A stretch of 64,000 bases of DNA from Romboutsia maritimum (GTDB taxonomy: Bacteria > Bacillota > Clostridia > Peptostreptococcales > Peptostreptococcaceae). The stretch spans positions 62,001 to 126,000 of the forward strand of contig NZ_NOJZ02000004.1 of the NCBI RefSeq assembly GCF_002251085.2, given 5' to 3'. The notes beneath the pieces were generated by a model, which made no database searches, was not told where the DNA came from, and was given only the letters and a program-made list of their open reading frames with translations. Position numbers and translations under genes: made by a program. Below, one piece after another: positions 54,601 to 63,900 of this stretch (position 1 is its first letter; every line of letters starts with the position of its first letter).

Positions 54601-54828
54601 TTGAAAAATAAAGTACGAGAATACCGAAAACAAAATAAAATGACACAACAGGAATTAGCAGATGCAGTCCATGTTTCATCGAGAACTATTATTTCGTTGG
54701 AGCAAGGTAAATACAATCCATCAATAATGTTAGCTTATAAAATTGCACTTCTTTTTGGGACTACGATTGAAGAAATATATTGTTTAGAAGAAAATAAAAA
54801 ATTGGAGGATGATAGTAGTGAAGATTAA
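54601..54828 (+). CDS. XRE-family helix-turn-helix regulator
   Basis: 75 residues: MTQQELADAVHVSSRTIISLEQGKYNPS is a textbook Cro/C1-type HTH, in the short YozG-like group that pairs with small membrane proteins. TTG at 54601 has TGGAGGTGAT seven bases before. Its end overlaps the following membrane gene. It probably binds the tandem palindromes upstream. Confidence 0.92.
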   Translation: MKNKVREYRKQNKMTQQELADAVHVSSRTIISLEQGKYNPSIMLAYKIALLFGTTIEEIYCLEENKKLEDDSSED

Positions 54829-55234
54829 AGGAAAAAGAAGCTTTGTAAATGCAATACTTTTCTTAGTTTTAACAATGATATGCATAGGAGCAATAATCAT
54901 TAATGGATATAATCAAAGATTAGTTGTTAGTACAATTTTAATGTTATTAATAAGTAGTTTATATTTTTATTGGGCTTTTTCAACGAAAGGAATAGAAGAA
55001 GAAATAAAAGACTATGCAGATGAAAGAGAATTACTTAATGCAATGAAAAGTGGACATACAGCTTTAAAAATTACAAATTTAATATGTCTTGTCTTAATGA
55101 TGTCTTTTTTATTAATATACTCTATTTTTAAGATTGACTTATTTTTAATTGTTGCAATCACTCTTTGCTTTGTAATATGTTTAATGTTCATTATTTTAAT
55201 TGCTTGTGATAGTTATTATGAAAAAAATAATTAA
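54818..55234 (+). CDS. small integral membrane protein paired with XRE regulator
   Basis: 138 residues, four hydrophobic helices (two near the N-terminus, two near the C-terminus) separated by a charged loop containing DYADERELLNAMKSGHTALK. This architecture is common for partners of short XRE regulators in clostridia; the function is unknown. GTG at 54818 lies nine bases after TTGGAGG; the ATG at 54809 is too close to that site. Confidence 0.8.
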   Translation: MKIKGKRSFVNAILFLVLTMICIGAIIINGYNQRLVVSTILMLLISSLYFYWAFSTKGIEEEIKDYADERELLNAMKSGHTALKITNLICLVLMMSFLLIYSIFKIDLFLIVAITLCFVICLMFIILIACDSYYEKNN

Positions 55235-55252
55235 AATAGAATAGGGTATTAG

Positions 55253-55357
55253 CATATAGAAATTTGTAATGTTAACTTAAAAAAGCATTATTGTGGAGAT
55301 ATAAAGCAGTTTGAAGAAATTCAAAAACATATAATAAATTCTTATGAAATGAATTAG
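55253..55357 (+). pseudogene. short coding-like fragment
   Basis: Reads HIEICNVNLKKHYCGDIKQF, then EEIQKHIINSYEMN and a stop at 55357, with a stop just before and no start codon. Probably the end of a lost gene. A hairpin with T tail follows (55365-55391). Confidence 0.35.
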
Positions 55358-55364
55358 ATTATAA

Positions 55365-55392
55365 GGCAGAGAAATCTGTCTTTATTTTTTTA
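55365..55392 (+). terminator. hairpin terminator
   Basis: GGCAGA-GAAA-TCTGTC followed by TTTATTTTTT. Confidence 0.65.
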
Positions 55393-55509
55393 GTTAGACA
55401 AAATTTGTTAAACATCATTTGTATAATAAAATAGAGTATGTAAATAGACTTGTGTAAAAACAAATTTATCTACATACGCTTAGTATTTAATTTGACAAAT
55501 TAAATTTAC

Positions 55510-55818
55510 CTAATAAGTATTCTTCAAAATAATATTATTTTCAAATCCACCCCTATCACATCTCTTCTCACATCTCATAGTAAGAACTTCATCATCGCTA
55601 TACCCATATTTACCAGCAATAGCAAACAAAACCTCCATAACATCACAAATCTCATCCAAATTTCTATCAGCCAAAAGCTCGCCAACTTCCTCATCAAGCT
55701 TCTTATAAAGATACTTCAAAGCCACATCATCACCAACAACCTCAACACTACATTTATTGCCACTAGCCTCTATAATCTCAGGAATTCTATCCCTAACTAA
55801 CTTATCATAAACCTTCAT
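55510..55818 (-). CDS. MazG-like nucleoside triphosphate pyrophosphohydrolase (PRA-PH-like)
   Basis: 102 residues: YDKLVRDRIPEIIEASGNKC at the N-terminus, the metal-binding EEVGEL and the later EICDVMEVLFAIAGKYG. These are the all-alpha NTP-pyrophosphatase signatures of small house-cleaning enzymes. The gene is divergent from the first PLD-helicase gene, with 124 bases between the start codons. Confidence 0.88.
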   Translation of the reverse strand: MKVYDKLVRDRIPEIIEASGNKCSVEVVGDDVALKYLYKKLDEEVGELLADRNLDEICDVMEVLFAIAGKYGYSDDEVLTMRCEKRCDRGGFENNIILKNTY

Positions 55819-55942
55819 AAAACTACCTCCAAAATAAAATCATACCTAAAATTATAAATCCATCTAAAACCTTTGTCAAAACATGATAAAATATAATAAT
55901 AAAACAAATAACTATAATGTGGTAAAAGGAAAGGGAATAGAG

Positions 55943-58492
55943 ATGAATTTAAACTGTATAACAGGCCACAATGACCATTTATATAAGCACATACAACAAA
56001 GCATACACACAGCAAAATCAATAGATATAATAGTTTCCTTTCTAATGGAATCAGGGGTAAAATTAATACAAGAAGATTTAAAAGCGATAAAAGATAAAAA
56101 TATACCCATAAGAATACTTACAGGAAATTATTTAAACATAACACAACCATCAGCATTATATTTAATAAAAGATATACTAGGAGATAAATTAGATTTAAGA
56201 TTTTATAATGACACAAAAAGAAGTTTTCACCCTAAAGCATATATATTTGAATATGACAACGGAGGAGAAATATTTATAGGATCTTCTAACTTATCAAAGT
56301 CAGCTTGGACAAGTGGGCTAGAGTGGAATTATAGAATAGATAAAAATGAAAACACAGATGACTTTAAATACTATAAATCTATGTTTGAAGAATTATTTAA
56401 CAATGAATCAATAATAGTCAATGATGAAGAATTAGAAAGATACTCAAAAACATGGAAAAGACCTAAAATATATTCAAGCATAAATACATCAAAAGAAGAA
56501 ATAAACTATGTTTATAATGAAAACAACGATACAAACGTTATAGATATATTTGAACCAAGAGGAGCACAAATAGAAGCTCTATATCAATTGAAAAATACAA
56601 GGGAAGATGGAAATGATAAGGGGCTAGTTGTAGCAGCAACAGGTATTGGAAAAACTTACTTAGCAGCATTTGATAGCAGAAATTATAATAGAATCTTATT
56701 TGTAGCACATAGAGAAGAAATATTAAAACAAGCTTTTGAAAGTTTTAAAAATGTTAGAAAAGATAAACTATTACATAACACTAATATAAATCAAGACATA
56801 GTGGCAGATAATCAAGATATATATACAAAGGATTTAGAAAATAAAGAGTTCGAAAGTAATCAAGAAAACAATCAATATAACATGGGATTTTTTATGAATT
56901 CAACAAAAGATACTGATAAAGATATAATATTTGCATCAGTTCAAAGTTTAGGTAAAAAAGAATATTTAAACGAAGTATATTTTCCAAAAGATTATTTCGA
57001 TTATATAATAGTAGACGAATTTCATCATGCAGTATCTAAAAACTATCAAAACATAATAGATTATTTCAAACCTAAGTTTATGCTGGGACTAACGGCAACT
57101 CCAGATAGATTAGACAACAAAGATGTATTTAGTGTATGCGATTACAACATTGTATACGAAGCTACATTAAAAACTGCGATAGACAAAGGGTGGCTAGTTC
57201 CTTTTAGATATTATGGAATTTATGATGAAAGTGTAAATTATGATGAGGTTGAATATAAAAATGGAAAATATAATAAAAAACAATTAGAAAAAGCATTAAG
57301 CATAAACAATAGAGCAAATTTAGTATTTAAACATTATAAAAAATATAAATCAACCAGAGCATTGGGATTTTGTGGCAGTAAATATCATGCAGAGTTTATG
57401 GCAAAGTACTTTAATGAAAATGGAGTAAAATCTTGTGCTGTTTATAGTGGAAATGAAGGTCAGTATAACGAGGATAGAAACATAGCACTAAAAAAATTAA
57501 GAGAGAAAGATCTACAAGTAATATTTTCAGTAGATATGTTCAACGAGGGATTAGACGTAAAAAGCATAGATATGGTAATGTTTTTAAGACCAACAGAATC
57601 TCCAACTATATTTTTACAACAATTAGGTAGAGGATTGAGAAAAGATAAGAATAAAAAATATTTAAATGTGTTAGATTTTATAGGAAATTATAAAAAAGCA
57701 AACTTAGTACCTTATTTATTAACAGGAGAAAGTAAAACAATAAACAAAAGTCAAATTACTCAACAAGAAGAATTATACCCAGAAGATTGTTTTATAGACT
57801 TTGATTTTAGACTTGTAGATATATTTGAAAAAATGAGAAAAGCAAGTCAAAAGATAAAAGATATGATAGTAGAAGAATTTTATAAAGTAAAAGAAGACTT
57901 GGGACATAGACCTTCGAGAGTAGAGTTTTTTACTTATATAGATGATGATTTGTATAATAATATAAAAAAGAAGCCTAAGTTAAATGTATTTAAAGATTAT
58001 ATGAAGTTTTTAGATAGTATTAATGAACTTAATATAGATGAATTAAGTTTAAAAGATACATTTGCATATGATTTTATAAGCTTCATAGAAAACACAAGCA
58101 TGAGTAAAACTTATAAAATACCAGTACTTTTAGCTTTTTATAACAATGGAAATATAAAGCTTAAAATAAATGACAAAGATCTATATAAATCTTTTGAAGA
58201 GTTTTATAGCAAAGGATCTAATAAAGTTGATATGTTAAAAGACAAATCTACTTCAAATTTTAAAAATTGGGGAGAAAAAGAATATGTTAATTTAGCTAGA
58301 AAAAATCCTGTTCATTTTTTATGTAAAAGTAGTAGTGAGTATTTTAATTTAAATGAAGAATATGTTTGTTTAAATGAAAAACTAGGTGAGTGTTTAAATA
58401 GTAAGGCATTTGTTGAAAATGTTAAAGATTCTATAGATTTTAGAACTAAGGAATATTATAAAAATAGATTTGAAAATAAAAAAGGATTATAA
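55943..58492 (+). CDS. PLD-nuclease/SF2-helicase fusion (first copy, no DUF3427 end)
   Basis: 849 residues. The N-terminal phospholipase-D-like domain (about 1-170) has one HKD-type motif, SFHPKAYIFEYD to IGSSNLSKSAWTSG. The SF2 helicase has Walker A AATGIGKT (about 231), Walker B DEFHHA (about 358), motif III LTATPDR and motif VI QQLGRGLR (about 559). An Asn/Asp/Glu-rich insertion follows motif I (around NINQDIVADNQDIYTKDLEN). The C-terminal 270 residues lack the DUF3427 signature seen in the second copy. Start at ATG 55943 (MNLNCITGHND). A HIT gene follows closely. Confidence 0.9.
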   Translation: MNLNCITGHNDHLYKHIQQSIHTAKSIDIIVSFLMESGVKLIQEDLKAIKDKNIPIRILTGNYLNITQPSALYLIKDILGDKLDLRFYNDTKRSFHPKAYIFEYDNGGEIFIGSSNLSKSAWTSGLEWNYRIDKNENTDDFKYYKSMFEELFNNESIIVNDEELERYSKTWKRPKIYSSINTSKEEINYVYNENNDTNVIDIFEPRGAQIEALYQLKNTREDGNDKGLVVAATGIGKTYLAAFDSRNYNRILFVAHREEILKQAFESFKNVRKDKLLHNTNINQDIVADNQDIYTKDLENKEFESNQENNQYNMGFFMNSTKDTDKDIIFASVQSLGKKEYLNEVYFPKDYFDYIIVDEFHHAVSKNYQNIIDYFKPKFMLGLTATPDRLDNKDVFSVCDYNIVYEATLKTAIDKGWLVPFRYYGIYDESVNYDEVEYKNGKYNKKQLEKALSINNRANLVFKHYKKYKSTRALGFCGSKYHAEFMAKYFNENGVKSCAVYSGNEGQYNEDRNIALKKLREKDLQVIFSVDMFNEGLDVKSIDMVMFLRPTESPTIFLQQLGRGLRKDKNKKYLNVLDFIGNYKKANLVPYLLTGESKTINKSQITQQEELYPEDCFIDFDFRLVDIFEKMRKASQKIKDMIVEEFYKVKEDLGHRPSRVEFFTYIDDDLYNNIKKKPKLNVFKDYMKFLDSINELNIDELSLKDTFAYDFISFIENTSMSKTYKIPVLLAFYNNGNIKLKINDKDLYKSFEEFYSKGSNKVDMLKDKSTSNFKNWGEKEYVNLARKNPVHFLCKSSSEYFNLNEEYVCLNEKLGECLNSKAFVENVKDSIDFRTKEYYKNRFENKKGL

Positions 58493-58516
58493 AGACGTAT
58501 TTAAAGGAGAATATTT

Positions 58517-58879
58517 ATGAGCTGTATATTTTGTGATATGAAAGATTATGTATTAGAAAATGAATTAGCATTTGCTATATTTGATAAGTTTCCAGTGAAT
58601 AAAGGGCATATGCTTTTTATTCCTAAAAAGCACGTAAAGGATTTTTTTGATATAACTAAGGAAGAAAGAGAAGCTATGTTTAATCTTATAGATGAAGGTA
58701 AAAAATTGCTTGATGAAAAGTATCTACCAGATGGATACAATGTTGGAGTTAACTGTGGAGAAGTTTCAGGACAAACTGTTATGCATGTTCATGTTCATTT
58801 GATACCTAGATATACTGGGGACTTAAAAAATCCTAAGGGCGGAGTAAGAGGTGTTATCCCTAAAAAGATGAAGTATTAA
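58517..58879 (+). CDS. HIT-family nucleotide hydrolase
   Basis: 120 residues; the histidine triad is in QTVMHVHVHLIPR and the N-terminal CIFCDM is usual for this group. Hydrolyses dinucleotide polyphosphates or nucleoside phosphoramidates. It lies 24 bases after the first PLD-helicase gene, same strand, so probably co-transcribed. RBS AAAGGAG. Confidence 0.93.
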   Translation: MSCIFCDMKDYVLENELAFAIFDKFPVNKGHMLFIPKKHVKDFFDITKEEREAMFNLIDEGKKLLDEKYLPDGYNVGVNCGEVSGQTVMHVHVHLIPRYTGDLKNPKGGVRGVIPKKMKY

Positions 58880-59032
58880 ATAAGCTCTATTTTTTACTAA
58901 ATATAAATTGATTTTACCTAAAAATGAATATTTTGACATATTTTGCCGTAGAAATATGATATCATGATACTATTGTTATATCAAATATAAAAAATGCTGA
59001 TATGCAAAAAAGTTCATTATAAGGGGGAAAAA

Positions 59033-59575
59033 ATGAAAAATAAAATTATTTATTTATTAACTGTAATTATATCTTCGATTTCATTAGTAGCATGCACCAC
59101 AAATACTCCAACAAGTGTTGTAAATAACTTCTTCAAAGATATTAAACCACAAATGCAAGATTATTTAAAAAATACAATAAGCAATGACAAAAATACAGAA
59201 AAACTATCTAAAGAAATTCAAGATGAATTAATTAATAAATTTTCTAAAGTGCAAGGTAAAGTATTGTCTGAAAAAATAGACAAAGATAAAGCTCAGGTAG
59301 AGGTAGAATTAAGAAGTATAAATTTGGGAAAAATATTAGGCGAGGTATTTAAAGAAAACATAAGCCAAGCATTTAGTGGAGAAGAATTAAGTGAAGAAGC
59401 CATAAGTAATATGTTAATAGAAAAAATAAAAGAAGCACAAATATCTACAAGAAAGGGTACTATTGATTTAGTTAAAGTAGATGGTAATTGGGAAATAGAT
59501 AATAAGAAGAGTTTGGCTAGCCTAATTTTAGGAGTTAATGAAGAAATTTTCAATGATAAAAGTAGTGAAAGTTAA
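59033..59575 (+). CDS. small lipoprotein (DUF5105/DUF4878-like)
   Basis: 180 residues. Signal peptide MKNKIIYLLTVIISSISLVA with lipobox Cys21. The mature start TNTPTSVVNNFFKDIKPQMQ is the common beginning of NTF2-like secreted lipoproteins, which end in a strand such as TIDLVKVDGNWEID. ATG 59033 follows AAGGGGGA. Role unknown. Confidence 0.8.
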   Translation: MKNKIIYLLTVIISSISLVACTTNTPTSVVNNFFKDIKPQMQDYLKNTISNDKNTEKLSKEIQDELINKFSKVQGKVLSEKIDKDKAQVEVELRSINLGKILGEVFKENISQAFSGEELSEEAISNMLIEKIKEAQISTRKGTIDLVKVDGNWEIDNKKSLASLILGVNEEIFNDKSSES

Positions 59576-59608
59576 ACTTAGTTAGAACAAAATTTTAGTT
59601 AGAATAAA

Positions 59609-59936
59609 GTTAAAAAGAGGGTAATTATTATTAATAGCATTATCTCTAGGGGCAGTTGGGTGTGATAAAAAAGTCCAAAAGGATACTACATACACAGATC
59701 AAAAATATGCAAAAGAGATGACAAAGATACTAAAAGAGGAATTAAATATTTTAGATAAAAATAAAGAAGGAATAAAAGATAAAGAGTTAAAAAATATAGC
59801 AGATGATTATATATCATTATATAAATTTGCACCAAAGGCTAAGTAAAAAGTTAAGTTAATGCCATATGAAGATGGAACAGAAAGTGTAGTTATAACAACT
59901 GACTATTTTGAAACTAAATATAAAAAGTTTGGGTGA
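59609..59936 (+). pseudogene. decayed small lipoprotein gene
   Basis: Frame fragments reconstruct a lipoprotein: VKKRVII, then after a one-base shift LLLIALSLGAVGCDKK (lipobox), continuing to KFAPKAK, an in-frame TAA (59844-59846), then KVKLMPYEDGTESVVITTDY to 59936. The start codon position reads GTT and no ribosome site is visible. Three separate lesions mark it as dead. Confidence 0.8.
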
Positions 59937-59958
59937 TTAATTGCCCAAATTTTTTTAT
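59926..59958 (+). terminator. terminator after the decayed lipoprotein gene
   Basis: TTTGGGTGATTAATTGCCCAAA followed by T7. Confidence 0.8.
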
Positions 59959-60008
59959 TGTATTTAAAATTCGTTGAATTTATAAAGTATTAGAAATGTA
60001 ATAAAATA

Positions 60009-60022
60009 AGGAGTATACTCCT
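60009..60022. promoter_or_regulatory. isolated palindrome AGGAGTATACTCCT
   Basis: Perfect 14-base palindrome with no evident gene start nearby; could be a left-over operator. The neighbouring ORF-like stretch after it is too short to call. Confidence 0.3.
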
Positions 60023-60198
60023 GTTTTGAAGGATTTGATAATAAAAATAATAAATGAACTTGAAAAATTCCTAACATCACAAATACAAATATAATACAAT
60101 ATTATTTTTATTAAGATATCTATATATTTTTTATAAATTGTAAATTTATGTTATAATACTAAAAAGAAAATATCAACAAAAAGGGGGGCATCAATAAA

Positions 60199-60861
60199 AT
60201 GAGCACAAAAGTTTCAAATCCAATATCAGAAATATTTAAATATCTAGCAATATCAATACTATTCATGTTCATAGGATTTGCAATAGGAATGAAATTTGTT
60301 CCAGAATATATAGCAGGATTAGCAAATATCATAGTAATCATATTAGTAATAGTAATGCTTGTATTATCATTAATATCAAGAAAAGGTAAATTGCCAGGAA
60401 GTTTTTCAATGAACTTTGTATATTTATTTACATTTATAGATGGAATAGCTTTCTATCCTATACTTAATATGTATATACAAGATTTAGGACCAACAATAGT
60501 AATAAATATATTAGTAAGTACTATTGCGTTATTTGGAATACTTGCTTTTATATCTAGTAAAAAGCCAGCTGGACATTATTTAAATTTAGGTCTAACACTA
60601 CTTATATCTCTATTTATCTTATTCATACTTACAATAATAAATATATTTATAGGATCTCAAACAATAAGTATATTATTAAGTATAGTAGGAGTTATAATTT
60701 TTTCGGGTTATGTATTGTTCGATATAAGCTTAATAAAACATAAGGAAAATTTAGGACAATTAAAAGAAAAAAACCAGTTATCTATACACGTGTTAAATCT
60801 TTATTTAGATTTTATAAATATATTTTTAGATTTATTAAATATAGCTGATAATTTTAGATAA
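60199..60861 (+). CDS. multispanning membrane protein, unknown
   Basis: 220 residues, about seven hydrophobic helices with almost no soluble domains; not recognised. AAGGGGGG precedes the ATG. It lies between the two PLD-helicase genes with its own terminator, so any functional link with them is only positional. Confidence 0.7.
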   Translation: MSTKVSNPISEIFKYLAISILFMFIGFAIGMKFVPEYIAGLANIIVIILVIVMLVLSLISRKGKLPGSFSMNFVYLFTFIDGIAFYPILNMYIQDLGPTIVINILVSTIALFGILAFISSKKPAGHYLNLGLTLLISLFILFILTIINIFIGSQTISILLSIVGVIIFSGYVLFDISLIKHKENLGQLKEKNQLSIHVLNLYLDFINIFLDLLNIADNFR

Positions 60862-60900
60862 TTAGCTTGATATATTAACAAGAAAAAATGATATCATATA

Positions 60901-60947
60901 AAGTGGTTATCTTAAAAATAATTAGATTTTGAGATAACCCTTTTGCA
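60901..60947 (+). terminator. terminator with TTATCTT arms
   Basis: GGTTATCTTAAAAAT ... ATTTTGAGATAACC followed by CTTTT. Confidence 0.75.
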
Positions 60948-60978
60948 TATACATATAGTGTCTAAAAGGAGTAATAAA

Positions 60979-63900
60979 ATGAAATTAAATCAGGGGATAT
61001 ATGAACAAATAATATCAGAAAAAATAAATTCAGACATACAAAAAAACAAAGAAAATATAAATATAGAAAAAGAAATAATACAAAAAGAAGAAGCAAAAAT
61101 AATATTATCAAAATACATAGAAGAAGTAACTAAAAAAAGTCTAAACTTAATAAAAAACAAAGACCTAAACGACCAAATAAATATATGTAATAAAATAATA
61201 AATTACTTATCAAAAGAAACAGAAGATGAAGAAATAAAAGAAAATAGCATACACAAAGAAGCACAAATACTACTATCAATAGAAAATAAAAAAGACAATT
61301 CGAAATTAAACAAAAACAACATAAGACCAATAACACCAATTTCACAAAGCTTTTTATTTACAAACTCAAATCACGAACCAGACTTAGTTAGTGAACTTAA
61401 AAGAGAAATAGCAAGTAGTGACAGCATAGAAATATTAGTATCATTTATAAAATGGACAGGTCTTAGGCTTATAAAAGATGAATTAATACAACACACAAAA
61501 ACAAAACAATTAAGGATAATAACGACATCTTATATGGGAGCTAGTGATTTTAAGGCAATCAAGTTTCTCTCAGAACTACCAAACACACAAGTTAAAATAT
61601 CTTATGACACAGAAAGAACCAGATTACATGCAAAGAGCTATATGTTTTATAGAAAAACAGGCTTTACAACAGCGTACATAGGTTCATCTAATATGTCAGA
61701 AGCTGCAATGACTAGTGGACTTGAATGGAACATGAAAGTTAGCGAAAAGGACTCTAAGAATATAGTTAATAAATTTAAGGCAACTTTTGAAAGTTATTTT
61801 AATGATGACGAATTTAAGTTATTTACAGAGGATGAGAGTGAAAGATTAAAAACAGAACTTTATAAAGCTAAATATAATAAGGGAATATGTGAAAATGAAG
61901 ATTTAGTGAATTTTGATATAAGACCATATCATTACCAACGAGAAATACTAGAAAAATTAAAGGTAGAAAGAGAACTATTAAATCATAATAAAAACTTATT
62001 AGTAGCAGCTACTGGTGTGGGGAAAACTGTTATATCAGCTTTTGATTATAAGAATTTTTGTAAAAGTAATAAAGGAAAAATAAATAGATTATTATTCATA
62101 GCGCATAGAGAAGATATACTAAAGCAAAGTTTAAAAACTTTTAGAAATATATTAAAAGATCGAAATTTTGGTGGATTGTATACAGGTAATTATACTCCAG
62201 ATAATATAAATCATGTATTTATGACAATTCAAACTTTTAATTCAAAGAAAATTGATGAAACTATGAGTAGTGATTTTTATGACTTTATAATAGTAGATGA
62301 ATTTCACCATGCCTGTGCAAATACATATCAAAAGCTATTGAATCACTACAACCCTAAAATACTATTAGGGCTAACAGCAACACCTGAAAGAATGGATGGT
62401 AAAGATGTCTTAGAATATTTTGATGGTAAAATATCAGCACAAATGAGATTAAAAGAAGCAATAGATCGAAAATTATTATCTCCATTTCAATATTTTTGTG
62501 TAAGTGATGAACTAGACTTAAGCAATTTAAAGTGGTCTAGAGGAGGATACGACAAAGAACAAATATCAAATTTAATAACAGACAATAAAATAAGAGCAGA
62601 GTTAATAACAACAAGTTTACACGATTATATAACAGATTTAAATGAAGTAATAGGATTAGGATTTTGTGTAAGCATAGAACATGCAGAATTTATGGCAAAG
62701 TTCTTTAATAGTAAGGGGATAAATTCTGTGGCTATAAGTTCTAAATGTAGTGAACAAGAAAGAGATAAAGCTAGATTAGGGCTTATAAATGGTGAGTATA
62801 AATTTATATTTGTAGTAGACTTGTACAATGAAGGAGTAGATATACCAGAAATAAATACAATACTTTTTTTAAGACCAACGGATAGTACAACAGTATTTTT
62901 ACAACAATTAGGTAGAGGACTTAGACTTAGTGAAAATAAAGAATGTTTAACAGTATTAGATTATATAGGACAAGCTCATAAAAATTATAATTTCTATGAA
63001 AAGTTTGCATCTATATCAAATAAAAAAGGAAAAGCTCTCAAAGAAGAAATACAAAATGGATTTATAACACTTCCTAGAGGATGTCATATTCAAATGGAAA
63101 AACAAGCAAGAGAATATATACTTAAGAATATAAATTCATTTATAAACAATAAAAATACTATCATAAATAAAATAAAGAGTTTTGAATTTGAAAGTGATAA
63201 TAAATTAAATTTAACTAATTTTTTAAACCTATATGATGTATCGTTGAAAGATATATACAAAACTAAAAATACATTTAAAAGGCTTTGTATTAATGCAAAA
63301 CAAACAGAAGAATTTGACTGTATAGATGAAAAAGTTTTAAGCAGTGGGATGTTAAGACTAATACATTCAGATTCACCAAGATTATTAAATTTTTGGATAG
63401 ACATTTTAGAAAAATTTGATTCTAATAATGAATATGAATTTAATGAAATAGAAGAAAAAATGTTGTTGATGCTTCATTTTACACTATATAATAAAGTTCC
63501 AACAGATTTAGGAATAAACAGTACTAAAGAAATATTAGTTAGATTATATAAAAATAAAGAAATATACGAAGAAGTCTTAGAAGTTTTAAAATATAATTTA
63601 AACAACATTAAAATAATACCTTTAAAAGATAAATTAAATTATGATACTGCACTTGAAGTACATTCTACATATACAAGGGAACAAATATTATGTGCATTTG
63701 GTAAAAATACTTTAACTAAAAAGTACCCATCACAAGAAGGTGTTTTATATATTGAAGATAAAAAGACTGACATATTTTTTATAACGTTAAATAAAGTAGA
63801 TAAGCATTTTTCTCCATCTACAATGTATGAGGATTATGCTATAAATGATGAACTTTTTCATTGGCAAAGTCAAGGAAAAACAAGTATAGATTCACCTACT

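Noticed and set aside
60009..60120. Possible MerR-type operator and gene after the AGGAGTATACTCCT palindrome
   Set aside because: The following open stretch is only about 23 codons and has no recognisable HTH.
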